A stretch of DNA of 64,000 nucleotides from Strigamia acuminata (GCA_949358305.1 OX442322.1:62001-126000), one strand, 5' to 3'. Numbered from the stretch's first letter, positions 31,221 to 42,818 are shown. Notes: generated from the letters alone by a model not told the origin. Program-made: numbers and translations.

Positions 31221-33254
31221 CTAGCGGCGATCTTGAATCAGATGTATAAAATCTGTTGTGTATTCTTGATCTGTCGTAGAAATTCGCTTCGTACGAGGTT
31301 GCAGTTGCGGAAGTTCACAACTTCTTTTCCTTTTCCTAAGGTTATAATCATGTTTTGGATTATTAACTACAATGTCGCTTTCTTTTGAAGCGGGTGTCGT
31401 AATTTCTTCGGGATCTACTTCCATATTAGCAGAGTTATTTCCTAACTCCTGATTATTTAATTCACTTGAACTATTTACGATTGAACCTTCGTTCATCCAA
31501 TCCGGGTTTGGGTGATTCTCTACTTTTCCACTCTTTTGGTCGAGTGTCCAAGTTTCAATCGGGTAGGATGGGATATAAGGTGAGAGATCATCAGTATTTA
31601 TCGATGGTTCTATTGATCCATCAACTAATTTTCTCAACTTATAAGCACCTCCCGATAAAACTTCCGTAATTTCTCATGGTCCGTCTCGTTTCTCTGCGAA
31701 ACCTTTAGTAATTCCTTTCTCTTTATTAGAAAGAATGTGAGTGGCTTTCCACACCAAATCACCGACAGTATATTCACAAATGTGAAATTTATTCTTGTGA
31801 ATCTTATCGTGCCGTTCATAATTTGCTTGAATACGCAAGTGCATCTCTTGATGTGCTCGACGTAAAATTCCAAGTAAATTATATATATTATATAATACAA
31901 ACCTGTATTGGTTTCTCCCTGTCGGCTTGGGTCCCATTAAATCAATGCAGATTACTTCCCAAGGATAAGACATGTTATGAGGAGTATAACTCGCTATCAA
32001 CCAACCTCTGAATAAAAGAGTTGTGTGTTTTTATCTCTCGTGTTAGGCCTATTTTTAAACACATACAATGTGTATTGAGTAGTACATTAGTTCTCAGGCC
32101 AACTTATGTCTCCGCCACCTATTGGATACTTGATGCAGGTGTTCTCAACAGTGTTCCTGCTTATCAACAATGCATTTCTTCTTGGACTAATTGCTTTCCA
32201 GTGCGGTTTTCGTACTAACCACGACATACGATTTTGGGCGATCTCAAGTGTTTTGGATACACATCGCCGTTCTTTTCTTTCTGGTTTGTTGACCTGCAAC
32301 ACAGAATACGAAGTTTTCTTATGTTCTCATGTTTCTTATGCTGACAGGGTTTGTATTGCTGGCAATGAATACAACTACGTACGTAATTGCGAGTATCTTT
32401 ATTCATTTTTAGCCAGTAATATATAAATTTCGCTCGTTCGAGCGTCTTACTCATCCCTGCATGTCCACTTAATGGATGTCCGTGACAGGCAAACAGTACT
32501 CTTCGTACTAATGAAGGTGGAATGACAGCTTTAAATCCGTTTCCGGAGTCATTCAATTCTTCTTCAAATGTTGGTTTGAAGTAAATTAGCATTTCATTAC
32601 CATTTTCTTCTTGAAAATCTAATTGGTAACCTTGGACTGCTTTCATCCATTTTTTAGTTTTCTTAAACTTTCTTTGTTCGATTTCATCTAGTTTCAGATG
32701 ATCGATTATCGTTTTACACTCTTTATCGGCCAGTTGAGCTTCTATGATCTCTTCTCGAGTCGGCGGGACTTCCTTCAAAACTTCAGTTAAAGCACTAAAT
32801 AGTGTTTCTTCCGTAGCTTGATCCATTTCCTCCCCCTTTTCCAAAGTATTGTATAATAATTTGGAATAATCGAAATGAAGCTGCACATTCGTTAGAAATT
32901 GGCAATCTTCTCTACTATTTCGTCGAATAATTTCTCGATTTCCGTCCCATTCTGGCCAAAATTGAGTGATCTCAATTGGTTCACAGTAATCGTCCTCTGG
33001 AATGTCTTCAATCTCTAATGGCGCTCTCGAGAAGGCGTCGGCAACTTGGTTCTGGGTGCCTTGTCGATATTTAATCTTAAAGGCGCCGCACTGAAGTTTA
33101 ATTGCCCAACGACCAAATCGACCCGATGGTTCCGGTGTTCCCATCAGCCATTTCAATGCTTCGGCGTCTGATTCCAGAGTAAATGTCGTATATTCGATAT
33201 ACGGTCGGAATTTGTCTATTGCCCACACTACTGCCAAACACTCGAGTTCGGGTG
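31221..33254 (-). pseudogene. pol: Gypsy-A Pol, 3' part: RNase H and integrase, decayed
   Basis: Minus strand from 33254: RNase H C-terminal half (STPELECLAVVWAIDKFRPY), the integrase zinc region (HGHPLSGHAG, CIHCQQ), an unrelated insertion (about 31990-32322), then CIDLMGPKPTGRNQ (first catalytic Asp). The core between YRFV and AHQEMHL is missing, removing the second Asp and the Glu and leaving AT repeats near 31,880. It ends with the chromatin- or DNA-binding tail KLRKLVDGSIEPSINTDDLS and an NLS-like NLRKRKRS, stop at 31221. Several frameshifts are present. The fragment joins 38140-39010 across Copia-H. Confidence 0.8.
31990..32322. mobile_element. Unidentified insertion of about 330 bp in Gypsy-A integrase
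   Basis: It breaks integrase between ...KKHEN and YTPHNMSYPW, which are adjacent in Gypsy-B by alignment. It contains CTGAATAAAAGAGTTGTGTG (a polyadenylation-signal-like AATAAA) but I could not find TG...CA ends, inverted repeats or a duplication. It could be an LTR or SINE fragment. Confidence 0.35.
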
Positions 33255-33259
33255 TTGAG

Positions 33260-33444
33260 TGTTGGTACAACCGGAAATAATCACAATCATTTGAACGTTG
33301 AAAAGAAAGAAATGTCGCTCATTTAATCAGCCATTTGTGTACAACGAATGTTGTCCAGGACAACAACACGCAAACAATTAAAGACTTTGCTCTTTAACCA
33401 AACAATCGCGCAATTACTCATTTCAGTGTTTAAATTCATTCACA
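33260..33444 (-). repeat. 3' LTR of Copia-H
   Basis: 185 bp. On the plus strand TGTTGGTACAACC...TTCATTCACA. Identical by eye to 37955-38139. Confidence 0.95.
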
Positions 33445-33554
33445 ATCTCCCCTTGAATTTTAACACTAACAATAAATTCACAAAATAAAAACGAATTTTT
33501 CATCAAACTTAAACAAACTAATGTTAACATCATAAACTATCTTCTGTCTTGTCT

Positions 33555-36500
33555 TCAGAGAATGTTCATCCCTCTTAAACATTTATCAATGTTTGGCTTG
33601 CTGAGTGGTTTGGTTAAAACATCAGCCCACATCTCTACTCCTGGTACGTGGACCACCTTGACCTTGTCCACCTCGACTTTTGACTTGATTAGATGGTACT
33701 TCCGGTTAAGATATTTTGTCCGGATTCTCTGCACACCATCCTGCAGCATCTGGACTGCTGCCTCGTTGTCATTGTAGTGTGTCATCTCCTCGCCAATCGG
33801 TGCTCGCAAATTTGTAAAGATCCCCTTCACCCAACTCAACTCCTTGACTGCGTCCGCCACCGCATCCAGTTCGCTCTCGCAAGATGACTCCGCAACATTG
33901 CCCTGCTTCTTGCATCGCCAACTTATCAATGACTCTCCATTCTTCACAACGTATCCTGTGAATGAACGTGCGTTTTGCGTTGAGTTCCAGCTCGCGTCAG
34001 CGTATGAGTGTAGGTGGTACTCCCCTTTCGTGTACTTCAATTTATAATCTAGCGTCCCTCGAATGTATCTTAGTACTCGCTTTGCTGCCGCCATATGCAT
34101 TTCCCTTGGGTCCTTGTTAAATCGGGAAAGTGAGCTCACCGCAAAGCTTAGGTCTGGCCTGGTACTCGTTGCTAAGTACATAATACTCCCAATAACTTCT
34201 TGATACAGTTTCTGGTCAACTGGTTCGCTGTCTTCAAACTCCTCCAACTTGAGTCCCAATTCCATTGGTGTAGCAACTGGGTTGCATTTGTCCAGTCCGA
34301 AACGTTTCAAAATTTTCTCTGCGTATTTTCGTTGAAATAGATAAATCTCTCCATCTTTTTGACTAACTTCCAAACCCAAAAAGTAAGTAAGTTTACCCAT
34401 TGACACCAATTCCACAAATTTGTTCAAGTCTTTGATCTTTTCATCTCGAACCTTGGCGTTTGAACTTGCCGTCACAAGATCGTCTACGTAAACTGCTACG
34501 TACATTGTTCCATTGTCGCTTCTGTATTGGTAAAGACACGGATCATCTGCCATTCTTTTGAATCCGCAAGCTGTCAGAACTTCATTTAGTCTCTCGTTCC
34601 AACAACGTCCTGCTTGCTTTAGCCCGTAAATACTTCTTAAAAGTCTACAAACAAATTCGATTCCCGCTTCTTCAAATCCTTCCGGTTGCTCCATAAAAAT
34701 TCTCTCCTTTAATTTGCCATGTAAGTATGCTGTTTTCACGTCGTGCAAATCCAACAAAAGATCCTCCTTTGCTGCTAAGTCCAGTAAGATCCTCAGTGAT
34801 TCAATTCGCACCACTGGTGAAAATGTCTGGTCGTAATCGGTCCCAGGCTTTTGGCTACAACCAACAGCCACTAAACGTGCTTTGTATCGATTAAGACTCT
34901 CATCCGGATTTTCTTTAATTCTAAATACCCATTTAGACTTCACCGGTTTTACATCATTTGGTCTTTTCTCCATTTTCCAGACTTCGTGCTGATGCATGGA
35001 ATCAATCTCATCTTGCATCGCTTCCGTCCATTTGTCCGCTTGAGGTAATTTCATCGCTTCCTTTTGCGTAGTTGGCGTTATTAAAACGTCAGCCATGTTT
35101 GCTTGTTCTCTCAACCTCCCCGAACGTCGTACGCCTCGTTGCAATAAGCCCGCTTCAGTCGCTTCTATTCTCGCTTGTTTTTCAACAGCCAAAACATTTT
35201 TGGTTGCGCCGGGTCTCCTTCCTCCCCTCCGAGCGGGGACCTGCGCCGGCACCCGTACTGGCTCCTGTTCCTGTTCTTGTTCCGGTTCCTGATCCGGTTC
35301 TGGTTCTGGTTCTGGTTGCAACTCGGGTTGTACTTGCTCAACTGGTGCAGGTACCTCGATCGGAAGAACCGGCGTGTCGTAATGGACATCTAATTCCACT
35401 AATTCGTCGGTTTTGGCTTCCCCGGGTACGTCTAAATTGCCCAGTCGTGTTTCGTCAAATACCACGTCTTGTGACTCCGTAATTCGTCCTGTTTCTTGCA
35501 TAAAAATCCGATATGCCTTGCGCGTCGCTGAATATCCGACTAAAAATCCTTCTTTCGTCTTCGCGCTCAATTTCGTCTGTCTAAACTTTGGTTCCAGCAC
35601 ATGGGTCACACATCCAAATCGTCGCAAATAAGAAACATCTGGTGGTCGTCCCATCCATATTTCATATGGTGTTTTCCCATGTACGCTTGATCTGCATCTG
35701 TTCCGCAGGTAAGCCGCCGTTAACATCGCTTCGCCCCAAAATGGTAATGCCAATTTTGAGTCCAGCATTAAAGCTCTCATCGCTTCTGTGATGGTCCGGT
35801 TTGTTCGTTCGGCTACTCCATTAGACATTGGTGTCCAAGGTGTGGTCAATTCGTGATAAATTATTTTTTGATCGTAAAATTGTGCCAAATTCTCATTTAA
35901 AAATTCTCCGCCATTATCGGTTCTAATGCGTTTGACTTTTTCTCCTTTTTGCAATTCGTGTCTTGTCAAAAAACCTTTTATGGCTTCCGCCGCTTGACCC
36001 TTCTGTTCCAGCAACTTCACAAAAATCATACGACTGTATACTCTTTCCACACTCAAGGTTGACCCTGGAAGCTGGGCTCCCATTGGCCTACTTAGTACTG
36101 CAATGCAACTACTGCTACACTAGTGAGATAGCTCGGCCAATGGGAGCCCAGCTTCCAGAGTCAACCTTGAGTGTGGAAAGAGTATAGTCGTCAACTATAG
36201 TGAGAATAAATCTTGCTCCATCCAATGAATTCGTTGGCATTGGCCCCATCAAATCCATGTGCAGTAATTCCAATACTTGCTGAGATTGTTGAAATGGTAT
36301 TGTCTTTCGTGACACTTTCGCCATTTTTGCTTTTATGCATTCAGTACATTGCTCATCCTTTGACTTGCCATCCCATGTCATACCTCTGACCAGTCCTTGT
36401 CTGTTCATTTCATCCATGCTTCTGGGGTTTGGGTGCCCCAATTTACGATGCCAAATCGTACGTGTAGGCGCTCCCGTTGCACACGCAACTTCTCCCCTCG

Positions 36501-37828
36501 ACCCCTCGCAATATGTCGCTGACAGCAAAAACTTGTCTTCCACTCGCTGTGCCGTCATCACCTTATTTCCAGCAGCATCCAGTACGCTTGCGCATTCCTT
36601 TGTAAATCTGACTTCCAGTCCGGCGTCCACAATTTTAGGAACTGATAATAAATTCGTCTGCAACGTCGGAACGTATACAGAGTAAAACGTTATTTAGTCG
36701 CAATCTGTTTTCCATTTCGTGCTCTTTTATGACTAGTTCCCCTTGCCCTGGTGATTCTGCTTCGACTTCTCCGCTAGCCAATCCTACATTTTGCGGATAT
36801 GGTTCAAATGTGTGAAAAGCTTCTTTGTTCGACATCATGTGGCTCGTCGCGCCTGAATCGATCAGCCACTCATCCTCTCTCTCTTCCACCGTCACGACAT
36901 CGGCTTGCTCGTCCCTTCGACTTCTCGGCTTCACCCACGCACCAAATGAGTATTAACGTGGTTTGGTTGACGAAAACGCTTCGCAACGTGCGCTGTGTTC
37001 CGTTGGCTTCTTTCCGCCCCGCCATCTCTCGAATGGTTTCGCTCCGCCTCCTCGTGTTCGTGCATTTGCACTTCCTGTCGACATCTCTTTGCCTTTGTCC
37101 TTCGACCAGCAATCTCTTGCAAAATGCCCCTTTTTATGGCAATTATAACATTCAATTCCTGTTTTCCCTTTTGGTCGTGCTCTGTAAGCATTTTCGGATC
37201 CTTGTCCGCTCTTCCTTTTGTCTCGCAATCTCTCTTCTTCTCCTCGTAGCATCGTCCGTGCGTCCATCATTGACAAATCGTTCTTTTGGCCGTCAAAAAT
37301 CCTAACGTTGTGTTCAAATTCTGCCCGCAATCCCTGCGCCACATAAGCAACCATTTCTTGGTTGGAATAAATCTTCCCAAGTTCCGCTCCCTTTGCTTTT
37401 ATTGCTTCGGCTCAGTTAATGTATTCATCAACGGATTCTTTCTCCATCATCTTTAATTTGGCCAATTCGATTCCACATTTGACTATCTCGTAGGCATTCC
37501 TTGGTCCCATGTCGGCTTCAGTCTTCTCCCACAAGGTCTTTGCGCTTGTCTCGGTGCTGTATCTTACAGCCTGCTCTGCCGACAACGAAATCACCAAGAT
37601 GTGCATTGCCTCATCATTCTTTCTTTCCCAGTCATCCCAAATTGCCTGCATTTGGGCGTAATTTGCCTGTCCCGGTCGTGCTTTCTCCGGTTCAGCTTGT
37701 TCAATCGTGGTTTTCCATAAATGTTGTTTCTTCAGCGTTGACCTGATGCGCATTTTCCATAGAAAGTAATTCCGCTCCGTTAGTCTCTCTATCGTCGTCG
37801 TATTGGATGAGATGTTCACGGTCGCCAT
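33555..37828 (-). pseudogene. pol: Copia-H gag-pol polyprotein, interrupted
   Basis: ATG 37828 (MATVNISSNTTTIERLTERN). TGA at 37412-37414 falls in a probable Trp codon. The knuckle is CYNCHKKGHFARDC; a second in-frame stop follows at 36953. Protease reads WLIDSGATSHMM; a frameshift lies near 36,670. The GAG-pre-integrase has IWHRKLGHPN and the CxxC region CTECIKAK. Integrase has LLHMDLMGP, IRTDNGGEF and MSNGVAERTNRT, but is split at the conserved DDY by the MITE at 36039-36184. The remaining 2.5 kb is one clean frame with a linker rich in Glu/Pro/Gln repeats, RT YVDD (VAVYVDDLVT) and RNase H (SYADASWNS, ESELDAVADA). The frame ends at 33555. Confidence 0.9.
36039..36184. mobile_element. 146-bp MITE with 50-bp inverted repeats, TA target
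   Basis: Ends TACTCTTTCCACACTCAAGG with inverted repeats of 50 bp (36039-36088 and 36135-36184) differing at one base, around a core of about 46 bp. Flanked by TA/TA (36037-36038, 36185-36186), as for Tc1/mariner-type nonautonomous elements. No transposase. Confidence 0.9.
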
Positions 37829-37954
37829 CTTGTCTCCAATTACGTGCGGAAAAATAATATGCGAAAATTAATTTCACTTCTTAATTTTTCTATTTTTCTA
37901 CTTGCGCTTCTCTGTGTTACAGCCTGAATTTTCCAACCGTGCTCTGCTACCACT

Positions 37955-38139
37955 TGTTGGTACAACCGGAAATAATCACAATCATTTGAACGTTGAAAAG
38001 AAAGAAATGTCGCTCATTTAATCAGCCATTTGTGTACAACGAATGTTGTCCAGGACAACAACACGCAAACAATTAAAGACTTTGCTCTTTAACCAAACAA
38101 TCGCGCAATTACTCATTTCAGTGTTTAAATTCATTCACA
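37955..38139 (-). repeat. 5' LTR of Copia-H
   Basis: 185 bp; two bases downstream on the minus strand is the tRNA-iMet PBS TGGTAGCAGAG (37942-37952). Confidence 0.95.
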
Positions 38140-39010
38140 TTGAGTAGCGTACTTCTGCTCCTCGTAAGACCCGACTAGCATAAGCTACTGGTTTAGGAGT
38201 CATGATCATTTCTCCTTTTCCTTCATCGAAGAATTCTACATCTTGACATAATACACTACCAAGTCCATCATGTGACGCATCTGTCAAAATTACGAATGGC
38301 TTCATCATATCTGGCATTAACAAAACTTGGGTTTTGTCGCATAAAATATTTTTTATGGTTTCAAAAGCTGTTTCTTGCTCTTTTCCCCATTCGAACACTG
38401 CTTTATCATGCATCATGCTAGTTAGAGGTCTAGCAATTTTTGCATGTTCGGGAATAAATTTCCGGAAGAAATTCGACAGGCCGTGAAATCGTTGAATATC
38501 CTTGGAATTCTTAGGAGTTGGATATTTCCTAACTGATACTATCTTGTCTGGGTCAGGTGCTAATCCAGTTGGAGTTATTAAATGACCCAAAAATTTGAGT
38601 GTAGTTTTTCCAAATTTTGATTTTTCCTTATTCACTGATAAGTTGGCTTTATCCAATCTTTCTAACACATCTTTGATGTGTTCTAGATGTTTTTCCCAAG
38701 TGGTGGAGAAAATTATGACGTCATCTAAATAGACTAGAGCATGTTGGTATAATGCTTCGCCCATTACTCGTTCCATTAAGAACTGAAATGTACACGGCGC
38801 ATTGCAAAGACCAAAAGGCATGCGTACGAATTGGTAATTGCCTTTCAGAGTGTAAAAGGCTGTTTTCTGTCTATCTTCCTCGTCCATTTCGACCTGATAA
38901 TAACCTTTGGTAAGTTTAAGAGAGGTGAAATACTTTGCCTGGTTAGTATTGTGAAGTAACAGATCAATACTTGGCATTTGTATGGCATTGATTTCGGTGA
39001 TTGGATTCAA
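38140..39010 (-). pseudogene. pol: Gypsy-A reverse transcriptase and start of RNase H
   Basis: Open frame with LCIDYRWLNPIT (just upstream of the first Met, about 39,030), SLKLTKGYYQVEMDEEDRQ, FVRMPFGLCNAPCTFQ and the catalytic box VYLDDVIIF, then the connection domain and the RNase H start (FVILTDASHDGLGSVLCQ). It is interrupted at VRYS by Copia-H and continues at 33254 with TPELEC. The N-terminal RT segment between protease and LCIDYR is missing through a deletion near 39,035, so the copy is dead even without the insertions. Confidence 0.85.
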
Positions 39011-39034
39011 CCACCGATAATCGATACATAAACG

Positions 39035-39643
39035 TCACATCCTTTTTAAAGGTGATCTTATGCTTAGTAATTGTAACCCAATAAAACACTGTGTCGCTCC
39101 TGAGTCCATCAAAGCATTGTAGGTGAGTCCACCTATCGTAATTTTCATTCGGGGATCAACGATGTGATTCCCCAAACTATTAATTCGTTCGATGCCATCT
39201 TTTCGTTTTAACTGATTCTCGTTAATGTAAGATTTTAATCTCGCAAATCTGGAAAATTTGGAATCGGGATTCAAATTATCAATCATTGATTGTAAATTCT
39301 CGAATACTCCTCCACTAGAACTAGTGGGTTCGTCGCGAATATTATGATTGGACGTATCTTGTATTAGTCTAGCTAAAGATTCGTCCCCCTTATCTAGAGA
39401 AAACAGGTCGTCGTGAAAATTCAAGAACGGGTTTGCTGTCTCCTCTGCCGAAAAAGGCGTATTTGATGCGATCTTAAACTTATAATTCCAGTTTCTTTTC
39501 CGTGTCTTCCGGTTAGGACGAACACGCTTAATTTCTTTATCTTGAATAGTTAAATTATCCAAAGTTTCAGAAAGAGCTTGTTCCAAGTCTGGTGGTAAAA
39601 TTCCTTTGGAATTATAGATAGGGGGCTCGAAGACCCCCGCCAC
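39035..39643 (-). pseudogene. pol: Gypsy-A protease region, 3' truncated
   Basis: Opens in the -1 frame right after the gag stop (VAGVFEPPIYNSKG). A charged linker leads to ALMDSGATQCFIG, the aspartic-protease active site (D-S-G-A). About 10 codons later the frame runs out at the deletion that also removed the RT N-terminus. Expression depends on -1 frameshifting at 39646-39652. Confidence 0.8.
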
Positions 39644-39652
39644 TAGTTTTTT
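39621..39652 (-). promoter_or_regulatory. -1 ribosomal frameshift signal, Gypsy-A gag/pol
   Basis: On the minus strand A AAA AAC (39646-39652), with the gag stop TAG as the next codon. A 7-nt spacer then precedes a G5/C5 stem (39634-39638 with 39621-39625) closed by a short TTCG-containing loop. The -1 frame enters the protease ORF without a stop. This is a canonical simple frameshift site. Confidence 0.8.
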
Positions 39653-40803
39653 GGAACTGATGGGGTTTCAGTAATTGGTGCCGTAGTCGCATTCTTAGGA
39701 TCCAAGAATTTACTAAACAAATCCGACACTGTCTTACTTATCATGGTTTGCATACTGTTATGCATATCAGTTTTTAATTCTTCCATTTTTTGATCAATAG
39801 CTTCTGCAGTTACCCAATTTTGGCGTTGTCGCTTAAATTCGTTCGGCTGCTGATTAGCGCTATTGTTATTGGAATTATTATTTCCAGAGAAATTATTATT
39901 GAATTTTTGTTTTGGGAGCAAAGGACATTCTCTCTTGAAATGACCTGGTTGTTTACAATGAAAACATTTCCCTGTTTGGTTCTCTGACATGGCGCATAGT
40001 AAACTATCCATCGATACATTATTTTCAGTCAATTCGTTGACCTCAATTGTCTCTTCTTCTGGCTCTATTTCCATCATTTGAGTGGATCGAGCTGAAGGTC
40101 TCGTGTTTTTGGTATCTTTAGAATAATTCTGGTTGTTAGATACCACTTTATCAATTTCCTTAGAATTTTCTGTACGAATTCTCTGGGGTTCGAAAAGAGC
40201 TCTATTCATTCGTACAAATTGAAAGATTTTGTCTACTGAATTGCTTCTGTACCGATTTCTATCAATTAATCTATTGTAACTTGTCCAATTCAAGTTGTCG
40301 AAGAGAGTGGCAACGTTTCCTCTTTCGGAGTATGATCCTTGGGCTTTAGTGAATCTGACTAGAAATTCATATAAAGGTTCGTCATCTCCTTGGATTACTT
40401 TTTGTAAATTTCGGAGTCGAGTAGTTGGAATCATGTCGAATTCTTCACGAAATAATTCTACGAAGGTTTCCCAATTGGTGAACTTGGTTTTATTCTCGTC
40501 ATACCATTGTTGGGCCAGTCCTGACAAGTAGGTTGGAATACCTTGATTAACCATTTCGCCCAGAGTTAGTCCCTTGGAAATAGCTACTGTTTTAGCTACT
40601 GATAAAAATTTATCTATATCTTCCTGTTTTCCGTCGAAAACTGGAAGGTCTTGTCCTTTGAAAAAGACTTTACTGGGTCCCGGATTATTAGATCGTTGAG
40701 ACCCTGCAGTCTGTTGAGTTTGAACGAATGTGTTCATTCGACTATCCAATTGTTTTTGGAATTGGGCGGCCATATTTTGTTGCATTTTTAAAATATAGTC
40801 CAA
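39643..40803 (-). CDS. gag: Gypsy-A Gag, C-terminal two thirds
   Basis: A 386-codon open stretch whose start at 40803 is arbitrary; the frame is open further upstream (about 41,150). Capsid-like: LPVFDGKQEDIDKFLSVAKT, NWETFVELFREEFDMIPTTR, EPLYEFLVRFTKAQG. One zinc knuckle, CFHCKQPGHFKREC (about 39,930-39,970), then an Asn-rich tail and a C-terminal helix. It ends at TAG 39643-39645 inside the frameshift signal. It forms the particle core and binds RNA. Confidence 0.85.
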   Translation of the reverse strand: MDYILKMQQNMAAQFQKQLDSRMNTFVQTQQTAGSQRSNNPGPSKVFFKGQDLPVFDGKQEDIDKFLSVAKTVAISKGLTLGEMVNQGIPTYLSGLAQQWYDENKTKFTNWETFVELFREEFDMIPTTRLRNLQKVIQGDDEPLYEFLVRFTKAQGSYSERGNVATLFDNLNWTSYNRLIDRNRYRSNSVDKIFQFVRMNRALFEPQRIRTENSKEIDKVVSNNQNYSKDTKNTRPSARSTQMMEIEPEEETIEVNELTENNVSMDSLLCAMSENQTGKCFHCKQPGHFKRECPLLPKQKFNNNFSGNNNSNNNSANQQPNEFKRQRQNWVTAEAIDQKMEELKTDMHNSMQTMISKTVSDLFSKFLDPKNATTAPITETPSVPKN

Positions 40804-41989
40804 TGAAATATTAGTTCCTTCAGAGGGAAGTCTAGTTCCGGCAGAGCTTCCGACAGAGGAATGTAAACTGGGAATGTCATCTGTCGATGCGCGTGAGGGG
40901 TTTGACTCGTCTCGAAGTTCACTCCCGTGACTAGCATGGGTGGATGACGCAAGATTAAGACAAGAGTCTAAGAGTTTCTCTTTAGCTCTTTGGTTACTTT
41001 CGGCGGTATGTAAATTCGCTGTTGTTTCGTCGAGTTCCTTTTGTCGTCTGTTGAGGTCATCCTGCTGTCTTTTGAATTCATCCAGAAGTTTATTTATATC
41101 TAAAGCTGGTACTTGATCCTGCGGGATCTTATCCCGGCTGATAACAGCTTGTTGGATTTTTTCATTTTCCGCCGCCTTCTTGCGTATCTTGACAAATTTT
41201 TTCGTCGTTAATCTTCTTTTGATTAATTGCTTCTTGTCGAAGTCGCTCTTTTTCCACTTCGTCTAACCTCAATTGTTCTTGTCGAGTTTGGGGTAAGACA
41301 GGTGATGGAAGTGGAGATTCTCTTCGCCGAATCACAGATTTGTTTCCTTTCTTTTTAGGAGTTTATTTGACAAAATGCCAAGTTCCATTCTCCGTATAAA
41401 TATGCGGATCGGGTTGTTTTTTAGCATTTTCTGGTCGAAAAGATGAAAAATTGGATCCTCCTGTCTCCGGAATACTGGGAGTATTGTGACAACTGGCGTT
41501 GCGGGAGTGAGGAGTTCTATTTCCCAAGCTGGACTGATCAAGTGATTCCTTGCTTGAAGTTCGAAATAACTCTCAAATATCTTGATCGCGAACTGACGAG
41601 TTTTTAATTCTCACCTGATCTCCCAACTTACGTTGTGAAGTTTTAGATCGTGATCTGTTTTCTTCCGATAGATCCTTTGGCGAAGGTATTGGGTCCATGT
41701 TAGAATTATGGTTCGCCAAGCTGTCCTTCGAAAGTTCTACGCGTTTTTCAGGAGTTGGATTAATACGTACGTTACGTAACGCCCGCTTTGTTACAAATTC
41801 AGAAGCTTCGATTATGGTTTTGAACTGTGTTTTATCTAGTTCATAATGTGTACAAAACTGTGTGAGTTCATCGGGAATCATTTCCGTTTGATCACAAAGT
41901 TTTACATAACTTGAATTCAAGCTAGATACTTCTTCTGCGGCTTTTTCTTCGGCCACTTTCTCTTCGTTAGGAAGATTGTTTGGATCCAT
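40804..41989 (-). pseudogene. gag: Gypsy-A Gag N-terminal region, decayed
   Basis: ATG 41989 (MDPNNLPNEEKVAEEKAAEE) starts a 138-codon frame ending at TGA 41573. The frame stays readable past that stop, then hits TAA near 41,360. After further shifts a highly charged, coiled-coil-like stretch (EKERLRQEAINQKK) leads into 40803. So Gag was originally about 780 codons with an unusually long charged N-terminal extension. Several stops and shifts prevent translation now. Confidence 0.7.
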
Positions 41990-42798
41990 TATATAAAATA
42001 TAATTAAATCGGTCGTTTGCTAATTTAGCAGTGGAAACTTTGAATCGTAACTAGAATCGGATGGCGCGGTCAGGATGGTTACTGAAACACGTCTGCTGGT
42101 CTGGTCTGGAAGCGAATGATCACTGTCTGATCTGGCTCTCCTTTAATAGCAGGGGGCTGGGGATCTCTAGATCTCCTAGCTCCTGATTGGCTGATTCGTT
42201 ATCAAAAAAATATGTAACGAACGTATTATTTTCGTTATCAGTTCTCTACTGAGTCCGTTCTCTTCAATTTTTAGTTTTTACCGATAAAATAAAATTCCTT
42301 CGAGAGATATTCGTAAAAATTTCCAAAATTGTATTTTTTTATGAAAATATAACAAATTCACTTTCGACTTTTGTTAATTGTTTTCCAATTATTGTAATTT
42401 TCCCTTAATACTGGATTTACTTCGAAACTCCATATTTTGCAAGTTTTCTTTTTCTTACAATTCGTTAAAACATGTTTGAACTCGTTTTGTATTTCCATAT
42501 TTTTTCAAAATAAAGTAAACATCAAAATATAACTATTCTGTATTTTATATTCATCAAATTCCCCGAAGTTTTAGTTTTTAATACTTCGAATAAACCTATC
42601 TCAACCATCGTGTGATAGATTTAGAAATCTGGTTGTAATTCCTTCGTCCGGAATTGTATTATTCATTTTTCTTTAAGAAAACAAAATGTAATTTCTAAAA
42701 CTGCAATTTGTAAAATTTATTTACAAAATTTTTTTTTTTAATCTTTATTTATCTCAAGAAATTCACTTTTTACAATTCAATCGAATTAATTGCAACCT
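41990..42798 (-). other. Gypsy-A untranslated leader
   Basis: About 810 bp between PBS and gag, AT-rich, no credible ORF. A TATTAAAG box with an AGATCAGACAGTG start-like sequence lies on the minus strand near 42,140; this could be an internal promoter but may be chance. Confidence 0.6.
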
Positions 42799-42816
42799 AT
42801 CTCGGTGGGACCTCCA
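42799..42816 (-). promoter_or_regulatory. Gypsy-A primer-binding site (tRNA-Gln)
   Basis: Minus strand TGGAGGTCCCACCGAGAT, 18 nt complementary to the 3' end of eukaryotic tRNA-Gln as I recall it, 2 nt inside the LTR. Confidence 0.85.
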
Positions 42817-42818
42817 CG

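Larger units (their letters stand above)
33260..38139 (-). mobile_element. Copia-H: very young copia element with broken ORFs
   Basis: 4880 bp with 185-bp LTRs that I read as identical, and a perfect TTGAG duplication (33255-33259 and 38140-38144) inside Gypsy-A RNase H. Minus-strand order: LTR, PBS TGGTAGCAGAG (37942-37952), short leader, gag-pol, polypurine tract AAGGGGAGAT (33445-33454), LTR. It carries a MITE in integrase. Small LTRs and a short leader set it apart from Copia-A, -B and -G despite the same tRNA primer class. Confidence 0.95.

Noticed and set aside
35072-35482. Plus-strand 136-codon frame opposite Copia-H pol
   Set aside because: It mirrors the Glu/Pro/Gln repeat linker of the minus-strand Pol and is a shadow frame.
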